Assembly: GCF_020687695.1 (NCBI RefSeq)
Contig: NZ_JAJEWL010000006.1
Location: forward strand, 62,001-126,000
DNA: 64,000 bases
Origin: Pusillimonas sp. MFBS29
GTDB lineage: Bacteria > Pseudomonadota > Gammaproteobacteria > Burkholderiales > Burkholderiaceae_B
Direction of reading: 5' to 3'
The notes below the pieces were generated by a model. It saw only the letters and a list, made by a program, of their open reading frames with translations, searched no databases and was not told the DNA's origin. Positions 29,264 through 39,244 of the stretch are shown piece after piece. Position 1 is the stretch's first letter. Each line of letters starts with the position of its first letter. Both the position numbers and the translations under genes were made by a program.

Positions 29264-32200
29264 ATGGCCACGACTACATTGGGTGTCAAGGTAGATGAAG
29301 CACTGCGCGAGCGGCTCAAGGCCGCTGCGGCCAAGTTGGGCCGCACACCGCATTGGCTGCATAAACAAGCCATCCTGTCCTATATCGATGCAATCGAACG
29401 AGGCCACCTGCCTGAAGAGATTGCCAGCCTGGCGGCGGGTGATGCCGACCTGTCCGAGCTTGAACCGGCCGTTGCCACGTCCTTTACGCCGTTTCAGCAA
29501 TTTGCCCACGATGTTCAGCCGCAGTCGGTACTGCGCGCATCCATCACGGCGGCCTACCGGCGCCCCGAGACCGAATGCGTGCCCATGCTGCTCGACAAGG
29601 CCCGTAGCGCCCAGCCCAAGCAAACATACGAACTGGCAAAGCGCCTGACTCAGGCGCTGCGTGACAAGGGCACGAGTGGCGGTGTCGAAGGGCTGATACA
29701 GGAGTTTTCGCTGTCCAGTCAGGAAGGCGTGGCGCTGATGTGCCTGGCCGAGGCCTTGCTGCGCATACCCGATCGTGCCACCCGTGATGCCCTGATACGA
29801 GACAAGATCAGCCACGGCGACTGGCGCTCGCATATGGGCGAATCACCGTCGTTGTTTGTCAATGCAGCGACCTGGGGTCTGATGCTTACCGGCAAGCTGG
29901 TAGGTGTGAACAGCGAACAATCGCTGTCCAAGGCATTGACGCGGCTGATCGGCAAGGGTGGTGAACCCCTTATCCGCAAAGGCGTGAACATTGCCATGCG
30001 CATGATGGGCGAGCAGTTCGTGGCGGGGCAAACGATTTCCTCTGCCATCGCCAACGGACGCAAGCACGAAGAAAAGGGTTTCCGCTATTCCTACGACATG
30101 CTGGGCGAAGCAGCCACAACGGCTGCCGATGCGGATCGCTACCACACGTCTTACGTGCAGGCCATACACGCCATTGGCAAGGCGTCGCAGGGTCGCGGCA
30201 TCTACGAGGGGCCGGGTATTTCGGTCAAGTTGTCGGCGCTGCATCCACGCTATAGCCGCGCGCAACGTGACCGCGTCATGAGCGAGCTGCTGCCACGCCT
30301 GACTGAACTGGCCACGCTGGCACGTCAGTACGACATAGGCCTGAATATCGACGCCGAGGAAGCCGACAGGCTCGAGATCTCGCTGGATCTGCTTGAGTCC
30401 TTGTGCTTTGATGACCGCCTGGCAGGCTGGAACGGCATCGGTTTCGTTGTACAGGCTTATCAGAAACGTGCACCTTTCGTCATCGACTACATCATCGACC
30501 TGGCCCGGCGCAGCGGCCACAGGCTGATGCTGCGTCTGGTCAAGGGCGCATACTGGGACACCGAGATCAAGCGGGCGCAAGTCGATGGTCTCGAGGGCTA
30601 TCCCGTCTATACCCGCAAGGTTTACACCGACATCTCTTATCTGGCTTGCGCACGCAAGTTGCTCGATGCCACCGACGCGGTGTATCCGCAGTTCGCTACG
30701 CACAATGTGCACACGCTGTCGTCCATTTATCACATGGCCGGGCAGAATTACTATCCTGGCCAGTACGAATTCCAGTGTCTGCACGGCATGGGTGAGCCGT
30801 TGTATGAACTGGTTACCGGGCCGGTGGCGCAAGGCAAGTTGAACAGGCCTTGCCGCATCTATGCGCCGGTCGGTACACATGAAACGTTGCTGGCCTATCT
30901 GGTGCGTCGCTTGCTTGAAAATGGCGCCAACACGTCCTTTGTCAATCAGCTGGGCGACGAGGATATCTCCATAGACTCGCTGATTGCCGATCCGGTGGCT
31001 AGCGCTGCCCGCATACAGCCGCCCGGTGCGCCTCACGACAAGATTCCGCTTCCGCGCGAGCTCTATCTCCAGGCCGATGGGCGTCTTAACTCGGCCGGTT
31101 TTGACCTGAGCAACGAGCAGCGTCTGGCTTCGCTGTCGGCGGCTTTGCTCAATGGTCTGGATCAGACCTGGCGGGCCATGCCCCAATTGGCGGAAGCCGA
31201 CATTGCCTGGGACGATGTGCGTGCCAGGCCAGTGCTCAATCCTGCTGATCACCGGGATGTCGTGGGCTACGTGATGGAGGCAACCGAAGCCGAGGTTGAT
31301 CAGGCTGTAGCCGGTGCCGCGCATGCGGCGCCGATCTGGGCTGCCACGCCTGTGGCTGACCGTGCGCGCTGCCTGACCCGCGCGGCACAGATACTTGAAG
31401 ATGAAATGCAGCCGCTCCTGGGCCTTATCGTGCGGGAAGCCGGCAAATCTTTACCCAATGCCATCGCAGAAGTGCGCGAGGCGGTCGATTTCCTGCGCTA
31501 CTACGCGGGCCAGATAGAGAAGTCATTTTCCAACGATACGCATCGTCCGCTGGGGCCTGTACTTTGCATAAGCCCCTGGAATTTTCCGCTGGCGATATTT
31601 ACCGGCCAGGTGTCGGCGGCGCTGGCTGCAGGCAACCCTGTACTGGCCAAACCGGCCGAACAGACCAACCTGATCGCAGCCGCTGCGGTTTCGGCGCTGC
31701 ATCGTGCGGGTGTGCCTGCCGGCGCTGTCCAGCTGTTGCCGGGGCAGGGTGAAACCGTCGGCGCCCGGCTAGTGGCAGATCCTGCAATACGTGGCATTAC
31801 TTTTACCGGATCCACCGATGTTGCGTTGCTGATTTCGCGCAAGCTGGCCGAGCGTCTGGATGACAGTGGCCATCCGATTCCGCTGATTGCAGAAACGGGC
31901 GGGCAGAATGCGCTGGTAGTGGACTCATCGGCCTTGTCCGAGCAGGTGGTGGCCGATGTGCTGTCGTCTGCCTTTGATTCGGCGGGTCAACGCTGCTCGG
32001 CCCTGCGCGTGCTTTGCGTGCAGGATGACTGCGCCGACATCATGCTGACCATGCTGCGCGGAGCCATGAAAGAGCTCAGCACAGGCAAGCCCGATATGCT
32101 TTCCACCGATGTCGGGCCTGTTATTGATGCCGATGCACGCAATGCGATTCAGGCGCATATCAAGTCCATGCGCGATTCGGGCCACAAGATTGATCAGCTC

Positions 32201-33082
32201 GACCTCGGTCCCGCCTGCATGAACGGCACTTTCGTGGGGCCGACACTGATAGAAATCGGAGCCTTGTCCGAACTTGGCAAAGAGGTCTTCGGGCCGGTGC
32301 TGCATGTTCTGCGTTACAAGCGCGATGAGCTCGGCGACCTGATCCAGGCGATCAACGATACGGGTTACGGGCTGACGTTTGGCGTACACACCCGGCTCGA
32401 CGAAACCGTGGCCAGGGTTACCGAACGCATTCAGGCCGGCAATATCTATGTCAATCGCAATATCGTAGGCGCGGTCGTCGGGGTGCAGCCGTTCGGCGGG
32501 CAGGGCCTGTCCGGCACGGGCCCCAAGGCAGGCGGGCCTTTGTACCTGACGCGTCTGTTGGCACGCAGTCCGGCAGGTCTGCCCGAGTGGTGCCGGATCG
32601 AGGCGTCCGGCAACAGTACGCCGCTCGAACTGCCAGGCCCAACCGGCGAGAACAACACGTACTACACCCGCCCAAGAGGCACGGTGCTGTGCATCAGCGC
32701 TACCGCCGTGGGGGCACAGGCCCAGTTTGCCGCAAGCCGGCGAACAGGCAACCGTGTCGCATTGCTGGATAATGCCGCAGGTCGAAGCTTCTTCGAGCAG
32801 TGCGAGCCGGCTGATCGCCAGCGCATGCAGATGTTTGCACCCGACGATATCGCTCACGCAGACTACGACGCCGTGCTGTTTGAAGGCGACAGCGATGCCT
32901 TGCGCGAGCTGAACGGCATCGTGGCGCAGCGCACCGGACCCATCGTATCGGTCCAGGGGCTGAGCAGTGATGAGCTGGCCAACGGTGCCGGCTACCGTCT
33001 GGAGCGTTTGCTGCACGAAGTTTCAGTCAGTGTGAATACCGCTGCTGCCGGTGGTAACGCCACACTGATGATGGTGGGCTGA
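29264..33082 (+). CDS. putA: trifunctional PutA: proline dehydrogenase / P5C dehydrogenase / repressor
   Basis: A 1272-residue protein oxidising proline to glutamate. The N-terminal ribbon-helix-helix DNA-binding domain (TTLGVKVDEALRERLKAAAAKLG) marks the autoregulating trifunctional type. The proline dehydrogenase barrel contains YEGPGISVKLSALHPRY and RLVKGAYWD. The aldehyde dehydrogenase half has the catalytic Glu in IAETGGQNALVV and Cys in SAGQRCSALRVL. A C-terminal extension follows. I chose ATG 29264 because the RHH sequence begins at MATTTLG. The liv transporter genes follow on the same strand after leader hairpins. Confidence 0.95.
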   Translation: MATTTLGVKVDEALRERLKAAAAKLGRTPHWLHKQAILSYIDAIERGHLPEEIASLAAGDADLSELEPAVATSFTPFQQFAHDVQPQSVLRASITAAYRRPETECVPMLLDKARSAQPKQTYELAKRLTQALRDKGTSGGVEGLIQEFSLSSQEGVALMCLAEALLRIPDRATRDALIRDKISHGDWRSHMGESPSLFVNAATWGLMLTGKLVGVNSEQSLSKALTRLIGKGGEPLIRKGVNIAMRMMGEQFVAGQTISSAIANGRKHEEKGFRYSYDMLGEAATTAADADRYHTSYVQAIHAIGKASQGRGIYEGPGISVKLSALHPRYSRAQRDRVMSELLPRLTELATLARQYDIGLNIDAEEADRLEISLDLLESLCFDDRLAGWNGIGFVVQAYQKRAPFVIDYIIDLARRSGHRLMLRLVKGAYWDTEIKRAQVDGLEGYPVYTRKVYTDISYLACARKLLDATDAVYPQFATHNVHTLSSIYHMAGQNYYPGQYEFQCLHGMGEPLYELVTGPVAQGKLNRPCRIYAPVGTHETLLAYLVRRLLENGANTSFVNQLGDEDISIDSLIADPVASAARIQPPGAPHDKIPLPRELYLQADGRLNSAGFDLSNEQRLASLSAALLNGLDQTWRAMPQLAEADIAWDDVRARPVLNPADHRDVVGYVMEATEAEVDQAVAGAAHAAPIWAATPVADRARCLTRAAQILEDEMQPLLGLIVREAGKSLPNAIAEVREAVDFLRYYAGQIEKSFSNDTHRPLGPVLCISPWNFPLAIFTGQVSAALAAGNPVLAKPAEQTNLIAAAAVSALHRAGVPAGAVQLLPGQGETVGARLVADPAIRGITFTGSTDVALLISRKLAERLDDSGHPIPLIAETGGQNALVVDSSALSEQVVADVLSSAFDSAGQRCSALRVLCVQDDCADIMLTMLRGAMKELSTGKPDMLSTDVGPVIDADARNAIQAHIKSMRDSGHKIDQLDLGPACMNGTFVGPTLIEIGALSELGKEVFGPVLHVLRYKRDELGDLIQAINDTGYGLTFGVHTRLDETVARVTERIQAGNIYVNRNIVGAVVGVQPFGGQGLSGTGPKAGGPLYLTRLLARSPAGLPEWCRIEASGNSTPLELPGPTGENNTYYTRPRGTVLCISATAVGAQAQFAASRRTGNRVALLDNAAGRSFFEQCEPADRQRMQMFAPDDIAHADYDAVLFEGDSDALRELNGIVAQRTGPIVSVQGLSSDELANGAGYRLERLLHEVSVSVNTAAAGGNATLMMVG

Positions 33083-33106
33083 GGTCTTGGTCCATATCGT
33101 TGCAAC

Positions 33107-33168
33107 GGCATGGCCTGCCATGCCTGAGCATATTGATTTTGCAGGGTTGTGACCCATCGTTGATGGGT
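33107..33168. promoter_or_regulatory. two hairpins between putA and livJ
   Basis: An 8-bp palindrome GGCATGGC/GCCATGCC (33107-33124) lies 25 bp after the putA stop, then a 7-bp stem ACCCATC/GATGGGT with loop GTT (33152-33168). Neither is followed by a T-tract. They may stabilise or terminate the putA mRNA or lie in the livJ leader. Confidence 0.4.
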
Positions 33169-33239
33169 TATGCATTGGGTTTGGTCCGGATTGACTGGTT
33201 TCCGGAGCGAACCATACTTTAAACATAACGGAGATAACT

Positions 33240-34397
33240 ATGTCCATCAAAGGATTCAAGCTTTTAGGCGCAACGGCTGCAGTCATGGCAAGCTTTGCAT
33301 TTGTTCCCGCACAGGCCGCCGACAATACGGTGGTGAAGCTGGGCTTTGCAGCGCCCCTGACCGGCCCGCAGTCGCATTACGGCGAAGACATGAAAAATGG
33401 CCTGACCCTGGCACTGGAAGAGGCCAACAAGCAAAACATCCAGCTGGACGGCAAGCCGGCCAAGTTCGAACTGGTCACGCGTGACGACCAGGCTGATCCA
33501 CGTACCGCCGTGCAGGTTGCCCAGCAAATTGTCGATGAAGAAGTGCAGGGCGTATTGGGTCATTTCAATTCCGGTACCACCATACCGGCCTCGCGTGTTT
33601 ATAACGACGCCGGACTGCCGCAGATCGCCATGGCTACCTCGCCGGAATATACCCAGCAGGGCTACGACACCACCTTCCGTATGATGACCAGCGATACGCA
33701 GCAGGGCGCCGCAGCGGGTGAATTCATCGTCAAGGATCTTGGCGCCAAGAACATTGCCCTTATCGACGACCGCACTGCCTACGGCCAGGGTCTGGCCGAC
33801 CAGGTGGCCAAAGCCGTTGAAGCCAATGGCGGCAAGGTCATTGCCCGGGAATACACCACCGACAAGGCCAATGACTTCACTGCGATCCTGACCAACATTA
33901 AATCCAAATCACCTGACGCCATTTTCTTCGGCGGTCTGGATGCACAGTCGGGCCCCATGCGCCGCCAGATGGTCACGCTGGGCATCAAGGCACCCCTGGT
34001 TTCCGGTGAAATGACGCGCAGCGAAACCTTCCTGAAGCTTGCCGGTGATGCCGCCGATGGCACGTACGCATCGTTGGCCGGTGTGCCGCTCAAGCAAATG
34101 GCTGCAGGCGAGAAATTCGCGGCTGACTACAAGGCGCGATTCAACGTCGATCCCGGCGTCTATGCTCCGTACGCCTACGATGGCGCATGGAACATGATCA
34201 CTGCCATGAAAGAAGCCGGCTCGGCTCAACCTGAAAAATACCTGGGCAAGCTCGCAGGCTTGCAGCGCACCGGCGCAACCAGCCAAAACATTGCTTATGA
34301 CAAGAACGGCGACCTGAAGGAAATCTCGGTCACCATCTATGAAGTCAAGAACGGCAAGTGGGAAATGGTCAAGACCATGGTCAGCAAGTCCAATTGA
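33240..34397 (+). CDS. livJ: branched-chain amino acid ABC transporter, substrate-binding protein
   Basis: A 385-residue periplasmic binding protein with a signal peptide cleaved near VPAQAA. The mature Leu/Ile/Val-binding type I fold begins VKLGFAAPLTGPQSHYGEDM and includes QQIVDEEVQGVLGHFNSGTTIPAS, NIALIDDRTAYGQGLADQVA and FTAILTNIKSKSPDAIFFGG. The full set of permease and ATPase genes follows. AACGGAGATAA before the ATG is a good ribosome-binding site. The exact ligand cannot be set from sequence alone. Confidence 0.92.
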   Translation: MSIKGFKLLGATAAVMASFAFVPAQAADNTVVKLGFAAPLTGPQSHYGEDMKNGLTLALEEANKQNIQLDGKPAKFELVTRDDQADPRTAVQVAQQIVDEEVQGVLGHFNSGTTIPASRVYNDAGLPQIAMATSPEYTQQGYDTTFRMMTSDTQQGAAAGEFIVKDLGAKNIALIDDRTAYGQGLADQVAKAVEANGGKVIAREYTTDKANDFTAILTNIKSKSPDAIFFGGLDAQSGPMRRQMVTLGIKAPLVSGEMTRSETFLKLAGDAADGTYASLAGVPLKQMAAGEKFAADYKARFNVDPGVYAPYAYDGAWNMITAMKEAGSAQPEKYLGKLAGLQRTGATSQNIAYDKNGDLKEISVTIYEVKNGKWEMVKTMVSKSN

Positions 34398-34414
34398 TCG
34401 ATCCAAGCTGAATA

Positions 34415-34442
34415 CCCCGGCCGCCTGCACTTAAGGCCGGGG
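34415..34442 (+). promoter_or_regulatory. intercistronic hairpin livJ-livH
   Basis: A GC stem CCCCGGCC/GGCCGGGG (34415-34422 with 34435-34442) with a 12-nt loop and no T-run, in the 120-bp gap after livJ. It is positioned to stabilise the livJ message or partially terminate it, so that the binding protein is made in excess. Confidence 0.5.
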
Positions 34443-34517
34443 GCCGGCGCCTGATTCGGGTCCTGCTCCCGATAATAAGGTCTACGTCAGTAGTACCTTT
34501 TTCCTGCGAGTCAAAGC

Positions 34518-35450
34518 ATGGATATCCTTTTACAACAGCTGATCAACGGCGTAACTGTGGGCAGCGTTTACGCCCTGGTCGCCCTTGGCTATACCATGGT
34601 CTATGGAATCATAGGCCTGATAAATTTTGCTCATGGCGATGTGGTTATGGTGGGTGCCATGGTAGCCACTACGCTGGTTGCCGCCTTCCTGGGGGCTGAT
34701 CCGGGCAGTACGTCGGCATGGCTGGCCCTGACGGGCGCCTTGCTGGCGGCCATTCCGTTGTGCATGGCCCTGGGCTGGCTTGCAGAACGCTTTGCTTATC
34801 GCCCCTTGCGCCGCGCGCCGCGCCTGGCTGCGCTGATTACCGCAATCGGCGTGTCCATCATTATCCAGAACGTAGCCATGATGGTGTGGGGCCGCAATTA
34901 CCTGAGCTTCCCGCACATCATCGAGCCCAATATCGTACAGCTTGGTGGTGCACGCATCAGCATGCTGCAGATCATTATTATTCTGTCGGCAACCGCCATC
35001 ATGGCAGGTCTGCTGCTGGTCGTGCATCGTACCCGCCTGGGTACTGCCATGCGTGCCACGGCACAGAATCGTGAAGTTGCCGGACTGATGGGCGTGAACA
35101 TCAATACCGTCATTTCAGCAGCCTTCCTGATCGGCTCCGCGCTTGCAGCAGTAGCCGGTGTAATGGTCACCACCTATTATGGGGTCGCGCAGTACACCAT
35201 GGGCTTCATGCTGGGTCTGAAAGCCTTTACGGCAGCCGTCCTGGGGGGCATAGGCAATCTGGGTGGCGCCATGCTGGGCGGATTGTTGCTGGGCATCATC
35301 GAATCACTGGGTGCCGGTTATATCGGCGACCTGACCAATGGCGTTTTCGGCAGCAACTACCAGGACGTTTTCTCTTTCATCGTGCTGATTATGGTGCTGG
35401 TATTCCGGCCGTCGGGTCTGCTGGGTGAACGAGTCGGAGACCGCGCATGA
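34518..35450 (+). CDS. livH: branched-chain amino acid ABC transporter permease LivH
   Basis: A 310-residue polytopic permease starting MDILLQQLINGVTVGSVYALVALGYTMVYGIIGLINFAHGD, the characteristic LivH opening. EVAGLMGVNINTVISAAFLIGSALA and KAFTAAVLGGIGNLGGAMLGG form the ATPase-contact region. The stop codon overlaps the livM start by 4 bp. Confidence 0.94.
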   Translation: MDILLQQLINGVTVGSVYALVALGYTMVYGIIGLINFAHGDVVMVGAMVATTLVAAFLGADPGSTSAWLALTGALLAAIPLCMALGWLAERFAYRPLRRAPRLAALITAIGVSIIIQNVAMMVWGRNYLSFPHIIEPNIVQLGGARISMLQIIIILSATAIMAGLLLVVHRTRLGTAMRATAQNREVAGLMGVNINTVISAAFLIGSALAAVAGVMVTTYYGVAQYTMGFMLGLKAFTAAVLGGIGNLGGAMLGGLLLGIIESLGAGYIGDLTNGVFGSNYQDVFSFIVLIMVLVFRPSGLLGERVGDRA

Positions 35451-36535
35451 GCCATACTTCTACTTCCCGTGCCGGAATCAGTTTCAAGGTCTGGGTGGGC
35501 ATTGCGCTATGCGGCGTTGTGCTGGCCATATTGCCCTTTGTTCTGGGCATGGCGGGGCAAAGCTGGGTCCGTACCCTGAATTTTGCCTTGCTGTATGTCA
35601 TGCTGGCACTGGGTCTGAATATTGTTGTCGGTTTTGCGGGCCTGCTTGACCTGGGTTACATAGCCTTCTACGCAGTGGGTGCCTATGTCTGGGCGCTGCT
35701 CGCGTCGCCGCATTTTGGCCTGCATCTGCCGTTCTGGGTAGTACTGCCGGCGGGTGTCGTACTGGCTGCATTTGCCGGTGCCATGCTCGGCGCACCAACC
35801 CTGAAGCTGCGCGGCGATTACCTCGCCATCGTTACATTGGGTTTTGGTGAAATTGTACGCATCTTCATGAACAACCTGGATGCACCGGTCAACATCACCA
35901 ACGGCCCGCAGGGTATCAACCGCATTGATACCTTTGCCATAGGTGAGTTTGCTTTCGGGCGATCGCAATCCCTGTTCGGGTTCCGCATTACCGGGCCTGA
36001 AAAGTACTACTACCTGCTGCTGTTATTCGTTATTGTCATCGTCATCATATGCGCGCGCCTGCAGAACTCGCGCATTGGCCGGGCCTGGGAGGCAGTGCGC
36101 GAAGACGAGGTTGCGGCCAAGGCCATGGGCATCAATACACGCAATATCAAGTTGCTGGCATTTGCCATGGGAGCCAGCTTTGGTGGCGTGGCCGGTGCCA
36201 TGTTCGCTTCCATGCAGGGCTTTGTCAGTCCTGAAAGTTTCAGTCTGACCGAATCCATCATGGTGCTGTGCATGGTGGTGCTGGGTGGCATGGGCAATAT
36301 TCCGGGCGTGATATTGGGCGCGATCCTGCTTTCCGTTTTCCCGGAATTTCTGCGTGCTGTGGTCGTACCTTTGCAGCAAACCGTGTTCGGCGATGTCATT
36401 CTTGATCCCGACGGCATACGCATGTTGCTCTTTGGCTTTGCACTGGTACTGGTAATGATCTTCCGACCAGCCGGTTTGTGGCCTTCTGCTGTGCGGCGGC
36501 GCGAACTTTCCACATCCAGGGAGGGCCAGGCATGA
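35447..36535 (+). CDS. livM: branched-chain amino acid ABC transporter permease LivM
   Basis: A 362-residue permease, second membrane subunit of the liv transporter. The core LNIVVGFAGLLDLGYIAFYAVGAY and the coupling region AAKAMGINTRNIKLLAFAMGASFGGVAGAMF are typical. It overlaps livH and livG by 4 bp each, so the operon is tightly coupled. Confidence 0.94.
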   Translation: MSHTSTSRAGISFKVWVGIALCGVVLAILPFVLGMAGQSWVRTLNFALLYVMLALGLNIVVGFAGLLDLGYIAFYAVGAYVWALLASPHFGLHLPFWVVLPAGVVLAAFAGAMLGAPTLKLRGDYLAIVTLGFGEIVRIFMNNLDAPVNITNGPQGINRIDTFAIGEFAFGRSQSLFGFRITGPEKYYYLLLLFVIVIVIICARLQNSRIGRAWEAVREDEVAAKAMGINTRNIKLLAFAMGASFGGVAGAMFASMQGFVSPESFSLTESIMVLCMVVLGGMGNIPGVILGAILLSVFPEFLRAVVVPLQQTVFGDVILDPDGIRMLLFGFALVLVMIFRPAGLWPSAVRRRELSTSREGQA

Positions 36536-37362
36536 CAACGCCCAGTATCAATCCAAATGCCAGTTCCATGCCGGAATTGTTGCTGGTGGCCAGCAAGCTC
36601 AGCAAGCGATTTGGCGGTCTGCAGGCCCTGTCCGACGTCAGCTTTTCTATTTGCAAGGGCGATATCTACGGGCTGATCGGCCCTAACGGTGCCGGCAAGA
36701 CAACCTTGTTCAACGTGCTGACCAGTCTGTATGTGCCTGAGTCGGGCACCTGCAACTTCATGGGGCATCAGCTCACACGCCTGAAGCCGCATGAAATTGC
36801 CATCGTCGGGCTGGCGCGCACTTTCCAGAACATTCGCCTGTTCGGGGCGCTCAGCGCCATCGAGAACGTCATGATAGGGAGGCACATACGTACCAAGGCA
36901 GGCGTATATGGTGCCATTACCCGCAACAAGGCGACACGCGACGAAGAGGCGGCCATCGAACAGCGGGCACAAGAGCTGCTAGATTATGTCGGCATCGGTG
37001 ACCGGGCCAATCATCTTGCCAGTGCCTTGCCCTACGGTGATCAGCGTCGGCTCGAGATTGCACGGGCACTGGCCACTGAACCGGCGCTGCTGGCGCTGGA
37101 TGAGCCGGCAGCGGGCATGAATGCCTCGGAAACCGTCGTGCTGCGCCGCCTGATTGAAAAGATACGCGATGACGGCGTCACGGTTCTGTTGATCGAGCAC
37201 GACATGAAACTGGTCATGGGTTTGTGCAATCGTGTGCTGGTACTGGAATACGGCAAGGTTCTGGCGGAAGGCAAGCCTGCCGATGTGCAGCGCAATCCCA
37301 AGGTCATCGAGGCTTATCTGGGGGCCGGGGCGGCAACCGAACATAACAAGGACGCGTCATGA
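36532..37362 (+). CDS. livG: branched-chain amino acid ABC transporter ATPase LivG
   Basis: A 276-residue ABC ATPase. Walker A is GPNGAGKTTLFN, and LARTFQNIRLF is the Q-loop region typical of LivG. The signature is in LPYGDQRRLEIARALA (YGDQRR replaces canonical LSGGQ, as is usual for LivG). Walker B is LLALDEPAAGMN, with the H-switch in LLIEHDMKLV. I chose ATG 36532, which follows GGGAGGG and overlaps the livM stop. Confidence 0.94.
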   Translation: MTTPSINPNASSMPELLLVASKLSKRFGGLQALSDVSFSICKGDIYGLIGPNGAGKTTLFNVLTSLYVPESGTCNFMGHQLTRLKPHEIAIVGLARTFQNIRLFGALSAIENVMIGRHIRTKAGVYGAITRNKATRDEEAAIEQRAQELLDYVGIGDRANHLASALPYGDQRRLEIARALATEPALLALDEPAAGMNASETVVLRRLIEKIRDDGVTVLLIEHDMKLVMGLCNRVLVLEYGKVLAEGKPADVQRNPKVIEAYLGAGAATEHNKDAS

Positions 37363-38093
37363 GCCAGTCAGACACTTTATTGGAAATAAGCCAGCTTGAA
37401 GTGGCTTACGGCGGTATTCGTGCCGTGCGTGGTATGGATCTGACGGTCAAGCGTGGCGAGCTGGTGTGCCTGATAGGAGCGAATGGGGCCGGCAAGAGCA
37501 CGACGCTGCGTGCGATCTGCGGGCTGGTGCCCATCGCGGCCGGAAGCATTACCTATGATGGCCACTCCATAGCCGGTACCCCGTCCTACACGCTGGTGCG
37601 GCAGGGACTTGTCATGGTGCCGGAAGGGCGAGGCATTTTCGGTCAGCTGACCATCGAAGAAAACCTGGCCATGGGCGGCTACAGTCGTAAGGATCAGCCT
37701 CAGGTACGTCAAGACATCGAGCATGTCTTCGAGCTGTTTCCGCGACTGCAGGAGCGGCGCAGTCAGTCGGCAGGTACCTTGTCGGGCGGAGAGCAGCAGA
37801 TGCTGGCAATGGGGCGGGCCATGATTTCACGGCCCCGCCTGTTGCTGCTGGACGAACCCTCCATGGGGTTGGCACCGTTGATGGTTGAAAAGATCTTCGA
37901 AGTGGTGCGCACCATTGCATCCGAAGGGGTCACCATTTTGCTGATCGAGCAGAATGCGCGGCTCGCACTGGAGATCAGCCAGCGGGCCTACGTGATGGAA
38001 TCGGGCAACATCATTCTGCAAGGGCCGTCTGATCAGATCATTGACGACCCCAAGGTTCGTGCTGCCTATCTGGGCGAAGAAGAAGCTGCCTGA
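37359..38093 (+). CDS. livF: branched-chain amino acid ABC transporter ATPase LivF
   Basis: A 244-residue ABC ATPase, partner of LivG. Walker A is GANGAGKSTTLRAI, with FGQLTIEENLAMG, the signature LSGGEQQMLAMGRA, Walker B LLLLDEPSMGLAPLMV and LLIEQNARLAL. The length and the EGRGIFGQLT motif are typical of LivF. It is the last gene of the liv operon and converges with dut. Confidence 0.94.
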   Translation: MSQSDTLLEISQLEVAYGGIRAVRGMDLTVKRGELVCLIGANGAGKSTTLRAICGLVPIAAGSITYDGHSIAGTPSYTLVRQGLVMVPEGRGIFGQLTIEENLAMGGYSRKDQPQVRQDIEHVFELFPRLQERRSQSAGTLSGGEQQMLAMGRAMISRPRLLLLDEPSMGLAPLMVEKIFEVVRTIASEGVTILLIEQNARLALEISQRAYVMESGNIILQGPSDQIIDDPKVRAAYLGEEEAA

Positions 38094-38108
38094 ACCGCCG
38101 GGCCGGCG

Positions 38109-38558
38109 TTAGCCGCGCCCGGTGCTGCCGAAACCTCCGGCGCCGCGTTCACTGTCGTCGAACTCATCCACGATATCGAACTCAATTTGCTGGACGGGAA
38201 TCACGACGAGCTGGGCCAGCCGTTCCATTGGTTGCAATGTGAAGTCCTCCTGGCTGCGATTCCAGGCCGATACCATGAGCGGGCCCTGATAATCGGAATC
38301 GATCAGCCCCACCAGATTGCCCAGTACGATGCCGTGTTTGTGCCCCAGGCCGGAGCGCGGCAGTATGACGGCCGCGTAAGCCGGGTCTGCAATATGGATG
38401 GACAGACCGGTAGGCACCAATTCAGTGGCGCCTGGCTTCAGGATCAGGGGTGCATCCATGCATGCGCGCAGATCAAGACCCGCCGAGCCGCGTGTTGCAT
38501 AGGCCGGCAGGAAATCATTCATGCGCGGGTCAAGTATTCTCAGGGCAATTTTTCTCAC
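38109..38558 (-). CDS. dut: dUTP diphosphatase
   Basis: The 149-residue trimeric dUTPase hydrolyses dUTP to dUMP, preventing uracil incorporation and feeding dTMP synthesis. Conserved motifs are seen in order: [33 protein letters not shown], and the C-terminal Arg/Gly-rich arm [13 protein letters not shown] that closes over the substrate. It lies in a minus-strand run with dedA, coaBC, lspA, ileS and ribF. Confidence 0.97.
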   Translation of the reverse strand: MRKIALRILDPRMNDFLPAYATRGSAGLDLRACMDAPLILKPGATELVPTGLSIHIADPAYAAVILPRSGLGHKHGIVLGNLVGLIDSDYQGPLMVSAWNRSQEDFTLQPMERLAQLVVIPVQQIEFDIVDEFDDSERGAGGFGSTGRG

Positions 38559-38578
38559 GAAACACTCGCTGATCAGGG

Positions 38579-39211
38579 TTATTTATGGTTGGTTGGACTG
38601 CGGCGCTTGCGCATTACTGAGTACGCGATCCACAGTGCAAGGGCCACCGACAGTACGGCACTGACAATCAGGCTGACATTCATGCCGCTGCCATGCATGG
38701 CATCGACGCTGCGGCCCGCCAGGTAGCCCGGCAACAGCATCACGGGTACCCAGATGGCGCCCGATGCGATATTGGCAAGCTGGAAACGCAGTTGCGGCAT
38801 ACGCATGACACCGGCGACGCTGGGTACCACTGAACGCAAGGGCCCCAGAAAGCGGCCCGCGAATATGGTGAGCATCCCGTACTTATGGAAAAAAAGGCGT
38901 GCGCTGGCAACTGCGCGCCGTTGTTTGTTCAACGGCCAGCTATGTATGATCCTGGGTCCCAGCAGGTGGCCTATGTAGTACGAAATGGCATCGCCCAAGA
39001 TTGCGCCGGCTATACCCCAGATGAGAACGGGCGCGGGTTCCAGCGTACCGCTGCCGACCAGGCCGCCAACCAGCATCAGCAGTGCCGTGGCTGGAATCGC
39101 CAGGCCGATGATCAGCAGCGATTCACCCATCGTCAGCAGACCCAATATGAGCCCGGCCCATTCCTGGTTGGTCTGTATGAACGTGCTGGCGTATTCTATG
39201 TATTGATCCAT
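38579..39211 (-). CDS. DedA-family membrane protein
   Basis: A 210-residue protein of the DedA/SNARE-associated (VTT) family, which includes lipid scramblase-like transporters such as undecaprenyl-phosphate flippases. The core [18 protein letters not shown] and the segment [23 protein letters not shown] are the family signatures. Several transmembrane helices are visible. A specific substrate cannot be assigned. Confidence 0.9.
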   Translation of the reverse strand: MDQYIEYASTFIQTNQEWAGLILGLLTMGESLLIIGLAIPATALLMLVGGLVGSGTLEPAPVLIWGIAGAILGDAISYYIGHLLGPRIIHSWPLNKQRRAVASARLFFHKYGMLTIFAGRFLGPLRSVVPSVAGVMRMPQLRFQLANIASGAIWVPVMLLPGYLAGRSVDAMHGSGMNVSLIVSAVLSVALALWIAYSVMRKRRSPTNHK

Positions 39212-39244
39212 ATATCCTTATGGGGGAAGCAGGGTGGAAACAGC

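Noticed and set aside
29843-31324. 493-codon open frame antisense to putA
   Set aside because: Completely embedded opposite the proline dehydrogenase domain of PutA, with no recognisable motifs; a shadow of codon bias. The same applies to the 363-codon frame at 31925-33016.
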